Source: Parabacteroides goldsteinii DSM 19448 = WAL 12034
GTDB taxonomy: Bacteria > Bacteroidota > Bacteroidia > Bacteroidales > Tannerellaceae
Assembly (NCBI RefSeq): GCF_000969835.1
Contig: NZ_KQ033913.1
Coordinates: 1,829,154-1,878,632 of the forward strand
Length of the DNA: 49,479 nt
Reading direction: 5' to 3'
In this document: positions 8,717 through 16,855 of the stretch, one piece after another
Numbering within the stretch: position 1 is the first letter of the stretch
Layout: every line of letters begins with the position of its first letter
The notes under the pieces: generated by a model
The model's input: the letters and a program-made list of their open reading frames with translations, nothing else
Databases searched by the model: none
Told to the model about the DNA's origin: nothing
Program-made: the position numbers and the translations under genes

Positions 8717-8773
8717 AACTCCTGAAAGTGCAGGCTATCGAAAGAGCAGCCGGCTTTCAGGAGTTTTATTTTG
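8717..8773 (+). terminator. Rho-independent terminator after trxA
   Basis: AACTCCTGAAAG (8717-8728) pairs perfectly over 12 bp with CTTTCAGGAGTT (8754-8765), with a 25-base loop and the T-rich tract TTTATTTTG after it. The minus-strand side lacks a T-run, so it should work only for trxA. Confidence 0.8.
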
Positions 8774-8781
8774 TCTACAAT

Positions 8782-10188
8782 TTATCCGTGTAAAATATCT
8801 TTCATATCAATCACAGGCCAGGGCTTATAATCACGCCAGGCACCGCGGGTAAAGTCAGGAACAGCCACAGAGCAACTCTTGTTCAGGACAGAACGTTCGC
8901 TCAACTCGACGATACACGACCAGGCAGCCGCATCGTACACACTCTGATCCAGCGGATAACCGTTACGCAGGCAATAGATAAGACGCCAGTCCATGATAAA
9001 GTCCATACCACCGTGACCACCGACTTTCTTTGCCCGTTCGCCGATGTATTTGCTCAGCGGGTGTTCATAATCCGCCATCACTTCCTTTTGAGGCCCTTCT
9101 TTCAGGAAAGAATGCGTATCTGGCTGTACAGCCACCTTCTGCTCCGGATATTTAACAGCCATCCCTTTCGTTCCCTGCACCAGATGGATACGGGAATAAG
9201 GACGGGGCGATGTCGTATCATGCTGAATCATGATAGACTTGCCGTTCACAGTATGGATAATGGTCGTATTCATATCCCCCAGGGCATACCGTTCCGATTG
9301 GGTGATACGTTCGTCATCTTTCAGATTTTCCTTCGCCCAAAGAGCCAGGCCGAACTGGTTGGTCGAAACAGATGACAGGTAATCCATCCGGTCTCCCTGG
9401 TTGATTCCCAGAATCTGGGCAACCGGGCCGAGTCCATGTGTTGGATACGGGTTTCCGGTATGGTATTTACTGTATTCCAGGCGCCAATGTTTATAATAGC
9501 CTTTAAACTTCGAGCCTCTCAGGTCGTGGATATAAGCGCCTTCGGTATGAATAATTTCTCCCAGCAATCCCTGGCGGGCCATATTCAATGTGGCCAATTC
9601 AAAGAAATCGTAACAACAATTTTCAAGCATCATGCAATGAAGCTGCGTTTCTTCGGCCTTGTCGACCAACGCCCAACAATCCTTTACCGTTAGCGCAGCC
9701 GGCACTTCGATGGCAACATGTTTTCCATGATCCATGGCATAAAGGGCGATAGGCACGTGCAACTCCCAAGGGGTGGCATTATAAATCAGGTCGATATCAT
9801 CGCGTTCGCACATTTTCTTCCAGTCTTCTTCTCCGGTATATGCGACTGCTTCTTTCCGGTTACTGTTTTTAAGTGTTTTCTGGCTATTCTCAATCCGTTC
9901 GGGATTCAGATCACAGATAGCCACAATCTCCGTTCCCTCGATCTGTGCCATACGCTCTACGGCGCCTGCCCCTCTTCCCAGACCAACAACACCGATACGG
10001 ACGGTACTCAATGGTTTACAACGCAGTCCTAAAACAGATTTTCCTTTGGCCGGGGGAGACAGGTCTTCTGTCTGTGAAAAAGAACTCCCGCTGACCGGCG
10101 TATTGGCAGCATTCATCTCTTTGCCTACAACAATAGCTGCACTTCCCGCCAATGATCTTCTTAAAAATTGTCTTCTGTTAATGCTCAT
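8782..10188 (-). CDS. Gfo/Idh/MocA-fold glycosidase, GH109-like
   Basis: The likely start is the ATG at 10188, giving 468 residues and opening a twin-arginine-like leader (MSINRRQFLRRSLAGSAA). A Rossmann dinucleotide site follows (VRIGVVGLGRGAGAVERM), then AIEVPAAL. The middle segment GEIIHTEGAYIHDLRG and then HWRLEYSKYHTGNPYPTHGLGPVAQ match NAD-dependent GH109 alpha-N-acetylgalactosaminidases, which use a tightly bound NAD+ in a transient oxidation mechanism. The predicted role is removal of terminal alpha-GalNAc from mucin-type or related glycans outside the cytoplasm; activity on other sugars cannot be excluded. It stands alone, with no SusC/D genes nearby. Confidence 0.85.
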   Translation of the reverse strand: MSINRRQFLRRSLAGSAAIVVGKEMNAANTPVSGSSFSQTEDLSPPAKGKSVLGLRCKPLSTVRIGVVGLGRGAGAVERMAQIEGTEIVAICDLNPERIENSQKTLKNSNRKEAVAYTGEEDWKKMCERDDIDLIYNATPWELHVPIALYAMDHGKHVAIEVPAALTVKDCWALVDKAEETQLHCMMLENCCYDFFELATLNMARQGLLGEIIHTEGAYIHDLRGSKFKGYYKHWRLEYSKYHTGNPYPTHGLGPVAQILGINQGDRMDYLSSVSTNQFGLALWAKENLKDDERITQSERYALGDMNTTIIHTVNGKSIMIQHDTTSPRPYSRIHLVQGTKGMAVKYPEQKVAVQPDTHSFLKEGPQKEVMADYEHPLSKYIGERAKKVGGHGGMDFIMDWRLIYCLRNGYPLDQSVYDAAAWSCIVELSERSVLNKSCSVAVPDFTRGAWRDYKPWPVIDMKDILHG

Positions 10189-10384
10189 GATAATAGATTT
10201 TAGATTAAGTGATATTATATGAGTCGGCAAAATAAGAATTTATTTTCACTTCTACTATTTTTCTTAAAAAAATGTCTAATCTTTTTTTATTATTAATCAG
10301 GGAGATAGATTGTATTTGAAAAGAAAGATGAAAAAAAGTATACAAAAAAACGCCCTCCCCTATTGCGAGATTAGAAATAATCAC

Positions 10385-10392
10385 TACCTTTG
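10385..10392 (+). promoter_or_regulatory. Bacteroidetes -7 box for the tRNA pair
   Basis: TACCTTTG matches TAnnTTTG 26 bases before the first tRNA base. One transcript covering both tRNAs up to the terminator at 10624 is the simplest reading. Confidence 0.55.
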
Positions 10393-10417
10393 CACTCGCA
10401 AAACAGAAATACTGAAT

Positions 10418-10491
10418 GCCTCTTTAGCTCAGTTGGCCAGAGCACGTGATTTGTAATCTCGGGGTCGTTGGTTCGAATCCGACAAGAGGCT
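10418..10491 (+). tRNA. tRNA-Thr (anticodon TGT)
   Basis: The cloverleaf can be drawn by hand: acceptor stem GCCTCTT/AAGAGGC (10418-10424 and 10484-10490), D-arm GCTC/GAGC, anticodon loop TTTGTAA with TGT at 10452-10454, and T-arm GTTGG/CCGAC around TTCGAAT. The discriminator is T10491. The anticodon stem holds a T-T mismatch at its third pair. CCA is not encoded. Confidence 0.95.
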
Positions 10492-10535
10492 CAAAGGAAA
10501 AGAGAGATTTTCCTATAAAACGTAAGTTTTGCACT

Positions 10536-10618
10536 GGGCAGTTACCAGAGTGGCCAAATGGGGCTGACTGTAACTCAGCTGTCTTTCGACTTCGGTGGTT
10601 CGAATCCATCACTGCCCA
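10536..10618 (+). tRNA. tRNA-Tyr (anticodon GTA)
   Basis: Acceptor stem GGGCAGT/ACTGCCC, anticodon stem GCTGA/TCAGC with loop CTGTAAC and GTA at 10570-10572, and a long variable arm, as expected of class II tRNA-Tyr. T-loop TTCGAAT is intact. The discriminator is A10618. The gene follows tRNA-Thr by 44 bases and is likely cotranscribed. Confidence 0.95.
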
Positions 10619-10623
10619 CAGAG

Positions 10624-10655
10624 AACCTCAGGAATTTAATTTCTGAGGTTTTTTG
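10624..10655 (+). terminator. Terminator of the tRNA transcript
   Basis: AACCTCAG (10624-10631) pairs with CTGAGGTT (10643-10650), extended by GAA/TTC bases inside, followed by TTTTGTTTT. It begins five bases after tRNA-Tyr. Confidence 0.85.
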
Positions 10656-10700
10656 TTTTATGTCATTTCGTGTTTCTGACTATCCCATGAAGGACAGGAG

Positions 10701-10728
10701 TGTCAAGAGTTTCATCAGTCTCACCCCC
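10701..10728 (+). repeat. Left arm of a 28-bp inverted repeat pair
   Basis: Bases 10701-10728 (TGTCAAGAGTTTCATCAGTC then TCACCCCC) match the reverse complement of 11126-11153 at 26 of 28 positions. The arms are separated by 397 bases of AT-rich DNA without a gene. Confidence 0.8.
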
Positions 10729-10858
10729 ATTTCTGAAAATACGCTTTTTCCCAAAAATACATATAATATATTGATATACATCAATATACAGCCTGTTTTA
10801 AGATTCAAATTCAAGCATAAAAAACCGTTTTTTCTCTTTATTTCGGACATTTTTAGTG

Positions 10859-10968
10859 AGTAGTTATCCGTTAACTCACCGGTGCCTATCCGTTCTTCCT
10901 CCGGTGCCTATCCGTTTTTCTTCTGGTGCTTACCCGTTTTTCATATTATGCTTACCCAATATAACAGA
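10859..10968. repeat. Degenerate 22-bp tandem repeat, five units
   Basis: Units start at 10859, 10881, 10903, 10925 and 10947 with exact 22-base spacing. The best-conserved ones read GGTGCCTATCCGTT followed by a pyrimidine-rich tail; the outer two are diverged. Two helical turns per unit would put each copy on the same face of the DNA. No function is known to me. Confidence 0.75.
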
Positions 10969-11125
10969 ATAACCATACTCCAAAAGAAGAAGTGCGTCCG
11001 AAACTTTAATAAAAAAAAGGAATAAATTGAAGAGAGAAAAAAGAGAATATAAATATAATAAGCTATATTTCAGATATATAAGTACAAAAATCTTTATCTG
11101 AACAAAAATGCAGAAAATGAAAAAG

Positions 11126-11153
11126 GGGGGTGAGACTGATGAGACTCTTGAGA
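11126..11153 (-). repeat. Right arm of the 28-bp inverted repeat pair
   Basis: The segment beginning GGGGGTGAGACTGATGAGAC is the inverted partner of 10701-10728. It also opens a short direct repeat of GAGACTGAT, GAGACTCTT, GAGACTCTT (11132, 11141, 11150) with 9-base spacing. Confidence 0.8.
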
Positions 11154-11219
11154 CTCTTTCCTTTTGACGCACCCCCCTTTTTAGAAAACGTATTCTCCTA
11201 TTAATGGAAATATACGAAT

Positions 11220-12218
11220 TTATACAATAGAATTTTTCTTTGTAAACTCGATGATTTCGCTGATATAACCGAAAGCAAGACCTGTCACGGTATCCGCACA
11301 GCCGTAATAGATAGCGATACGGTCAGATTCGGGATCATGCAGGGCGGCACACGGGAATGTCACGTTAGGCACGTCACCTACACATTCATAATCCTTTTGC
11401 GGAGAAAGCAAGTACGGCCCCGTGCGATATTTTACCTTCCAGGGCTGATCCAGATCCAACAGGGCGGCACCGAAGCTATATACATAGCCATTGCATGACT
11501 GCAACACGCCATGATAGATCAGCAACCAGCCTTCCGATGTCTCGATAGGAATAGGACCTGCCCCGATCTTCAGACATTGCCAGGCGCTCACTTCAAACGG
11601 AGCCGGAGCCATCACATGACGATGTTTTCCCCAAAAGCACATATCAGGCGATTCGCTGTAGAAAATGTCGCCGAACGGCGTATGACCATTGTCACTCGGA
11701 CGGTTCAACATGGCGAAATTACCGTTGATCTTACGCGGGAACATCACACCGTTACGGTTGAAAGGCAGATAAGCATTTTCCAACTGATGGAATGTTTCGA
11801 AATCGAATGTATAAGCCACACCGATCGTCGGGCCATGATAGCCGTTACACCAGGTGATATAATAGCGGTCTTCGATGAAGCATACACGAGGGTCATACGC
11901 ATAAACGAATTTGCCTATCTCTTCGTCGTCGCATTCGAACTCCAGCTTTGTCTCAGAAATATTCCAGTGGATGGCATCCGCACTGAAACCGACATGCAGA
12001 CGCATACGGCGGTTGGTATCGTCGCAACGGAACACGCCGGCATAACCTCCCTTGAACGGAACGACAGCACTGTTGAACACACTGTTTGATGTAGGGATAA
12101 TATCACGGGGGATCACCGGATTATTCGAATATCTCCAGATCACATCTTTACAATCAGCCGGGCGGTCTTCCCAAGGCATATCGGGCAGCGGTTCGCCAAT
12201 AATTTTCAGTTTATCCAT
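11220..12218 (-). CDS. GH130-family glycoside phosphorylase or hydrolase
   Basis: This 332-residue protein has the five-bladed propeller pattern of GH130: [20 protein letters not shown] near residues 48-67, then [32 protein letters not shown] and a late [19 protein letters not shown]. The family includes beta-mannoside phosphorylases (e.g. mannosyl-glucose and mannooligosaccharide phosphorylases) and beta-1,2-mannosidases; the exact substrate and whether phosphate is used cannot be read here. No signal peptide, so cytoplasmic action on an imported beta-mannoside is likely. It ends a minus-strand run, 34 bases after the symporter gene, implying that the symporter supplies its substrate. Confidence 0.85.
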   Translation of the reverse strand: MDKLKIIGEPLPDMPWEDRPADCKDVIWRYSNNPVIPRDIIPTSNSVFNSAVVPFKGGYAGVFRCDDTNRRMRLHVGFSADAIHWNISETKLEFECDDEEIGKFVYAYDPRVCFIEDRYYITWCNGYHGPTIGVAYTFDFETFHQLENAYLPFNRNGVMFPRKINGNFAMLNRPSDNGHTPFGDIFYSESPDMCFWGKHRHVMAPAPFEVSAWQCLKIGAGPIPIETSEGWLLIYHGVLQSCNGYVYSFGAALLDLDQPWKVKYRTGPYLLSPQKDYECVGDVPNVTFPCAALHDPESDRIAIYYGCADTVTGLAFGYISEIIEFTKKNSIV

Positions 12219-12252
12219 TTCTTATTGATTTGTTTTATTTGACAATACAAAA

Positions 12253-14199
12253 TTACTTCTTTTCATTCAATTTCAGTTCTTCCATCAAAGCATTATACTC
12301 GACTTCATCCTTACTCATCTTGTCGTACCAGTTCTTTTTCAGCACCAACGTAGTGATAGCCAGGATCAGGATGCTGGTTATCAACGGCATGCCTTCACGG
12401 ATCACGATATACATCGGGATAATGGTCAGACACATCTGCCAGATAATGCCGACAGCCACATTGAACATATCGCGTTTGAAGTTTTTATTCGCCTTCACCT
12501 GCGGATATTTGGCAACAACCTTATTATAAACTGGTTTCCAGTACCCCCAGGGACGTACGGTGATGTAGAAACGTTCCAGCGTTTCGTCTTCTACCGGAGG
12601 AGCCGCATAAGTACCGACGATACAACCGATCAAGGAAACAACCAGCAAAACTGGGAAGTAGAACAACGGCAGCATCGGAGCATTGTTGGCATACTCGCCT
12701 ACCCTTTCCACAAAATGTCCGTCTACCATCGTATAGCCGTCGAAAATGAACGGACATACCATAGCGGCCAGGATACCGGTAATCATTCCCCAGAAATAAC
12801 CGTTCCCGTTAAAACGCCACCAGTGCCATTTCAGCAGGTTGGCTGCAATATATCCGCCATACAAAGCAGACGTGATCCATTGCAGGACGGAGTTTACGCT
12901 CTCCACGAAGAAACCGATCACCACACTGACAACAACCACCGCTACCGTTACGATATAGCTGGCACGGATCATCGTCTTGTTGCTGGCATTCGGGTTGATA
13001 TATTTTTTATAGATATCATTTACAATATAAGCAGGCGCCGCGTTGGCCGTAGAGGCAAAAGTAGACATAAAGGCAGCAAGCAATCCGGCAAGCAGCAATC
13101 CGCATACTCCAACGGGCACAAACTGGTTAATAGCATTCGGCAGGATCAGTTCGAAGTCGATCGCTCCGGTCTTTGTCGTCAAATCCAGGTCTTTGAAGAA
13201 AGCCAGCGCCAGGATCGTAAATCCCATAATCATCAGATAACGCGGGATAAGCAAGATGACAGGAACAGAACCGCTCATTAAGGCTGCTTCCTTACCGTTA
13301 CGGCAGGAAAGGATCTTCTGCATATCGTAGTTGGGGGCAGGTCCCGCCATACTATTGAACACTCCTTTGAAAAGCATCATCATAATAAAAATCCCGAACA
13401 AACCGAACTGGTCGTTCATTATCTTTGTATTTACATCGCTGAAAATGTCGGTCCAATGCAAATCAAGGTTCCACCCAGGCATCAGGCTGTCCCAACCGGC
13501 AGGTACGATAGAAGCAATCGTTTCAGGGCTTACCTTCATCATAGCGATAACGGCAATCGTGATACCGGCAACCGTCATAATGGCAAACTGAACCACATCG
13601 GTCCATACGATACTCAGCATACCGCCCAGCATCACATAGATCGTGGCGATGGCTGTAAAGAATATACCGTAAGCATGCGGCACGTATTCAGCCGGTATAT
13701 CAAACGGGACATACTGGGAAACAAAATTCCACGGGAAGAATATCTCCATAAATTTACCCACGCCGATAAAGCCGTAGCTAAGGAAACCCAGCACACCGAT
13801 CAGGGCGTAGATAACGACAATCGTATGCGACAGGCTGGCGCCTTTGTTCTTTCCGAACCGTGTCTGTATCCATTCCGCCCCCGTCAACACATTCGACCGG
13901 CGCAGCCAGACAGAGAGATAGACCATCAGGAATATCTGGTTAAATACAGGCCAGAGCCAAGGCACCCAGGCACTTTTAATTCCATAAATAAAGGCTAGTG
14001 TAACCATCCACATAGTACCAGAGATATCGAACTGGCCGGATGCGTTAGACAAGCCTAACATATAAAAAGGTAGTGTTTTTCCTCCCAGGAAGTAGGAGTC
14101 CATGTTTTTCGACGCCTTTTTCTTTAACACTAATCCGATGACGATCATGGCCACCAGATAGAGTCCGATGATAAAGATGTCGATTGGTTGCAATTTCAT
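12253..14199 (-). CDS. Sodium:solute symporter (SSS family)
   Basis: Starting at ATG 14199 the protein is 648 residues with about 14 membrane helices. The family signature region is present: LGGKTLPFYMLGLSNASGQFDIS near the N-terminus, and GLLLAGLLAAFMSTFASTANA around 380-400, where the small-residue and Ser/Thr-rich helix forms the Na+ site in SSS transporters. The C-terminus carries a long cytoplasmic extension ending in a charged helix. SSS members import sugars, polyols, carboxylates or vitamins with Na+; the substrate is probably a sugar or glycoside here because a GH130 enzyme gene follows by 34 bases. A strong hairpin separates it from the upstream lipoprotein gene. Confidence 0.9.
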   Translation of the reverse strand: MKLQPIDIFIIGLYLVAMIVIGLVLKKKASKNMDSYFLGGKTLPFYMLGLSNASGQFDISGTMWMVTLAFIYGIKSAWVPWLWPVFNQIFLMVYLSVWLRRSNVLTGAEWIQTRFGKNKGASLSHTIVVIYALIGVLGFLSYGFIGVGKFMEIFFPWNFVSQYVPFDIPAEYVPHAYGIFFTAIATIYVMLGGMLSIVWTDVVQFAIMTVAGITIAVIAMMKVSPETIASIVPAGWDSLMPGWNLDLHWTDIFSDVNTKIMNDQFGLFGIFIMMMLFKGVFNSMAGPAPNYDMQKILSCRNGKEAALMSGSVPVILLIPRYLMIMGFTILALAFFKDLDLTTKTGAIDFELILPNAINQFVPVGVCGLLLAGLLAAFMSTFASTANAAPAYIVNDIYKKYINPNASNKTMIRASYIVTVAVVVVSVVIGFFVESVNSVLQWITSALYGGYIAANLLKWHWWRFNGNGYFWGMITGILAAMVCPFIFDGYTMVDGHFVERVGEYANNAPMLPLFYFPVLLVVSLIGCIVGTYAAPPVEDETLERFYITVRPWGYWKPVYNKVVAKYPQVKANKNFKRDMFNVAVGIIWQMCLTIIPMYIVIREGMPLITSILILAITTLVLKKNWYDKMSKDEVEYNALMEELKLNEKK

Positions 14200-14288
14200 G
14201 ATATTAAGTTTGTTTTTAGGTTTAACGTTTAGCAAAGATATATAAAAAATGGAGAAAGTTATAAATCCTTCTGTGGAGAGTGAAGAAA

Positions 14289-14323
14289 GTAACTGTTTCC
14301 CTCTCGGGAGGGGAAACAGTTAC
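14289..14323 (-). terminator. Strong hairpin between lipoprotein and symporter genes
   Basis: GTAACTGTTTCCC (14289-14301) and GGGAAACAGTTAC (14311-14323) form a perfect 13-bp stem with a 9-base loop. On the minus strand the flank is TTTCTTCACT, T-rich but interrupted. It may be a partial terminator or an mRNA-processing or stabilising stem that sets different levels of the genes on each side. Confidence 0.6.
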
Positions 14324-14347
14324 AACCAGTAGTTATAGATAATCCAC

Positions 14348-15235
14348 TTAGTCGATCGGGCAGACAGAAGAGATCATGCCGAATGTATCGTTGTCATTCA
14401 GGCTCCAGATAACTTTGTTGTTACCGTCGATCTCCATCAACTGCGGGTTGTTTGATTCTTTTGCACTGGGGTCGTGTCCCTGCCAGTTACAGATATACAG
14501 ACCATTGTTTGAAGTAGGCAACAGCTGGGCAACAAAAAATAAGGAAACACCTTCGATGTCCTTTTCGCCGATCCGGCGGATTATTTCGCCTTTGTCCAGA
14601 TTTACTTCCATCAGAGAATGTCCGTCACCGCAAGCTACCATGTAATTGCCGTTGTTCAGCAATACAGTGCTGTACGGAGTACCTTCCAGCTTCGTTGTTT
14701 TAACAAGTTCGCCGGCCGGAGAGATTTCACGTACTTCAGATGTAGCGAAAAGAGGCATCAGATAGTTGCCTGCCTTGTTCTTGTTCACCTGGCGGAACTG
14801 AGCATGCGGGTGGTCGATACCTGTTTCGTATACAGTTTCTGAAAGTATCTCGCCTTTCGGGCTCACTTCCATGATCTTAGCCGGATGGCCGCACCATGCC
14901 AACAGGTAATTACCGTCGGGCAATACACGGGCTGTCTGCATCTCGCAAGTATCCGGAGCCGGAATGTTCCATAACTCTTTCTGATCGCGGGTAATCAGTT
15001 TTGCACCTTTTTTATAGGCGAACAGGATATTTCCGTCCGGAGTAGCAACGGCTGAATTACATTCCCAACCTTTTTGTATAGGATGCTCCCATTCTATCTG
15101 CTTTGTATTCTTGTCAATGATAACGACTTTATTCCAGCCTGAACCGGCCAACAATAATTTCTGAGCCTTTTGCTGGCAGGAAGTGGCAGCAAATAAGAAA
15201 AGAGCAGAGCACAATAATGTGAATATTTTCTTCAT
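14348..15235 (-). CDS. Beta-propeller lipoprotein
   Basis: This 295-residue protein has a lipoprotein signal peptide with lipobox ATSC (Cys20), so it should be anchored to a membrane on the outside of the cytoplasm. The rest has repeated strand-turn units such as NSAVATPDGNILFAYKKG, TARVLPDGNYLLAWCG and TVLLNNGNYMVACGDG, the pattern of a 6- or 7-bladed propeller of the PQQ-enzyme/arylsulfotransferase-like type. It lacks any catalytic signature I know. Position between an LsrF-like aldolase and a symporter suggests a role in capturing or sensing the substrate of this locus, but that is inference. Confidence 0.75.
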   Translation of the reverse strand: MKKIFTLLCSALFLFAATSCQQKAQKLLLAGSGWNKVVIIDKNTKQIEWEHPIQKGWECNSAVATPDGNILFAYKKGAKLITRDQKELWNIPAPDTCEMQTARVLPDGNYLLAWCGHPAKIMEVSPKGEILSETVYETGIDHPHAQFRQVNKNKAGNYLMPLFATSEVREISPAGELVKTTKLEGTPYSTVLLNNGNYMVACGDGHSLMEVNLDKGEIIRRIGEKDIEGVSLFFVAQLLPTSNNGLYICNWQGHDPSAKESNNPQLMEIDGNNKVIWSLNDNDTFGMISSVCPID

Positions 15236-15276
15236 GGCAATTCAATATATGTATTATGTTATGTTTAGATACAACA

Positions 15277-15302
15277 AGGGGCAGAGCAGAGCCCCGCCCC
15301 TT
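15277..15302 (-). terminator. GC-rich hairpin after the LsrF-like gene
   Basis: AAGGGGC (15277-15283) and GCCCCTT (15296-15302) form a 7-bp stem with a GC-rich loop. The minus-strand flank is TGTTGTATCT, with no clean T-run, so this may be an attenuator rather than a full stop. Confidence 0.45.
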
Positions 15303-15319
15303 CGGAGTATAATAATTAA

Positions 15320-16192
15320 TTACTTAGACAAATCCTGGAACTTTTCGAAACCTTGTTGCGGAGTCAAACCGTCATGAACCACTGCGTGAACAGCCTGGAT
15401 CATAGCGACAGGATTTTCAGACTGGAATACGTTACGTCCCATGTCAACACCGGCAGCACCGTCGTTGATAGCCTTGTAACACAGTTCCAATGCTTCCAGT
15501 TCAGGTAATTTCTTACCGCCTGCAATCACAACAGGAACCGGACAAGCAGCAACTACTTTTTCGAAACCTTCGCAATAGTAAGTCTTCACGATATTTGCAC
15601 CGTTTTCAGCACAGATACGGGAAGCCAGACCGAAGTAACGAGCGTCGCGTGCCATCTGTTTGCCGACAGCAGTCACACCCATTACAGGAATACCATAACG
15701 AGTTCCTTTATCTACAGCCTTGTACAGGTTGGCGATCGTCTTCGCTTCGTGTGCTTCGTCACCGATAGCCAACATCACAGCCATAGCTGAAACGTTCATG
15801 CGGATAGCATCTTCTATGTCGATCAGAACGTTGTCGTTCAGGTCAGTCAGGATAGAAGTACCAGCATCCGAACGCAAACAGATAGGTTTGTTTGTTGTTG
15901 TCGGGATTGAAGACTGAAGGATACCGCGTGTACACATGATACAGTCGGCATATTCAATCAGCGGTACAATATTCAGGTCGATACGTTCCAAACCTGAAGT
16001 CGGTCCCATGATGAAGCCGTGGTCGAAAGCCAACATTACGGCTTTGCCTGTTTTCGGGTTGAAGATACGTGATAAACGATCTTTCATACCCCAGGGAAGG
16101 TTTTCAGCACCTTTCACATGGAAACTCTGTTGTTGAGAGCTAACACCTAAACCGAAGTTACTGCCTTCTCTCAAATCATCTAAATCTGCCAT
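15320..16192 (-). CDS. lsrF: LsrF-like class I aldolase/thiolase
   Basis: This 290-residue DeoC/FbaB-type TIM barrel is close to LsrF of enteric bacteria, including its start (MADLDDLREG), HVKG..WGM.DRLSRIFNPKTG and VMLAFDHGF. The Schiff-base lysine is Lys203 in ANIVKTYYCEG, the same place as in E. coli LsrF. LsrF cleaves the phosphorylated autoinducer-2 derivative (3-hydroxy-5-phosphonooxypentane-2,4-dione) with CoA. No lsrK, lsrB or lsrG lies here; instead a DhaK/DhaL kinase pair precedes the gene by 38 bases. It may therefore split the product of that kinase, perhaps a different phosphorylated keto-compound. The family call is firm, the AI-2 role is not. Confidence 0.85.
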   Translation of the reverse strand: MADLDDLREGSNFGLGVSSQQQSFHVKGAENLPWGMKDRLSRIFNPKTGKAVMLAFDHGFIMGPTSGLERIDLNIVPLIEYADCIMCTRGILQSSIPTTTNKPICLRSDAGTSILTDLNDNVLIDIEDAIRMNVSAMAVMLAIGDEAHEAKTIANLYKAVDKGTRYGIPVMGVTAVGKQMARDARYFGLASRICAENGANIVKTYYCEGFEKVVAACPVPVVIAGGKKLPELEALELCYKAINDGAAGVDMGRNVFQSENPVAMIQAVHAVVHDGLTPQQGFEKFQDLSK

Positions 16193-16230
16193 TTTTCTAT
16201 TTTCTATATTTAAAAAAGTTAGTTATTCTA

Positions 16231-16845
16231 TTATAATGCTTCTGCGAAAGAGGCAAACATACAGCTCCAGGAAGTAGCACCGCTATCGGCGTAACCGATA
16301 GAACGTTCGCCGTAGTTACGGGCACGTCCGAAGTTTGCTTTCATGTTGACAGTTTCTTCAGCACCTCTGATAGCTGCTTCAGCACCTGCTGTCATGATTT
16401 CCTTGATATCGTCCGAAGTAGATGCTTCGATTGCCTCGATTGCGGGGATCAGGGCGTCCATCATGGTTTTATCACCCTTCTTAGCCTGTGTCTGTTTCTG
16501 CACATTTGCAAGGCCTCCGGCAAACATCTTCTTCACAGCGGCAGCATCCAGTTCAGTGCCGGCAGCGTTGTCGCTCATTCCAAGGAAAAATGCTCCTAAC
16601 AGGGTACTTGTCGATCCGCTTGTTTCCAGCATCACGCCAAATCCCATGTCATTCAGCATAGATTTGAATTCTGTTCCTTTCTCGCCTGCTTTCACTACAA
16701 CAGAGAAAGCAGTTACGATAGCCTGTCCGTGATCGCCGTCACCGATTACCGCATCCAGTTTAGAGAATTCGTCTTCGCGGGCTTTGATATGCGTTAAGGC
16801 GTTATTCAGCATACCTTTGAAAGCCTCAATAGTCAATTGTTTCAT
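16231..16845 (-). CDS. dhaL: Dihydroxyacetone kinase subunit DhaL
   Basis: The ATG at 16845 gives 204 residues, the normal size for DhaL, and sits 10 bases after the dhaK stop. It is an all-helical nucleotide-binding subunit: the conserved Asp-rich loop IGDGDHGQ (about 33-40) binds the Mg-nucleotide, followed by GSTSTLLGAFFLG and GDKTMMDAL. The C-terminal segment GRARNYGERSIGYADSGATS is also typical. With DhaK it transfers phosphate to a small ketone such as dihydroxyacetone. No DhaM phosphotransferase gene is near, so ATP would be the donor, as in two-subunit kinases outside the PTS group. Confidence 0.92.
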   Translation of the reverse strand: MKQLTIEAFKGMLNNALTHIKAREDEFSKLDAVIGDGDHGQAIVTAFSVVVKAGEKGTEFKSMLNDMGFGVMLETSGSTSTLLGAFFLGMSDNAAGTELDAAAVKKMFAGGLANVQKQTQAKKGDKTMMDALIPAIEAIEASTSDDIKEIMTAGAEAAIRGAEETVNMKANFGRARNYGERSIGYADSGATSWSCMFASFAEAL

Positions 16846-16855
16846 GTTTATTTGT

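Larger units (their letters stand above)
10661..11219. other. Gene-free region with repeat remnants after the tRNAs
   Basis: I find no convincing gene in these 559 bases. A minus-strand frame at 10930-11172 is open but encodes a low-complexity Phe/Leu/Ile string with no family likeness. The region does hold a 28-bp inverted pair (10701-10728 and 11126-11153), a degenerate 22-bp tandem repeat (10859-10968) and a 9-bp GAGACT-based repeat (11132-11158). Together with the position next to a tRNA cluster this suggests the eroded edge of a former insertion, which is inference. Confidence 0.5.

Noticed and set aside
10624..10655. Hairpin after tRNA-Tyr as an attachment (att) site
   Set aside because: It is a plain terminator with a T-run; no duplicated tRNA 3' end was seen within the window.
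10930..11172. 80-residue minus-strand open frame in the gene-free region
   Set aside because: Low-complexity Phe/Leu/Ile/Tyr content from AT-rich DNA, no family likeness, no plausible start signals; it overlaps the repeats.
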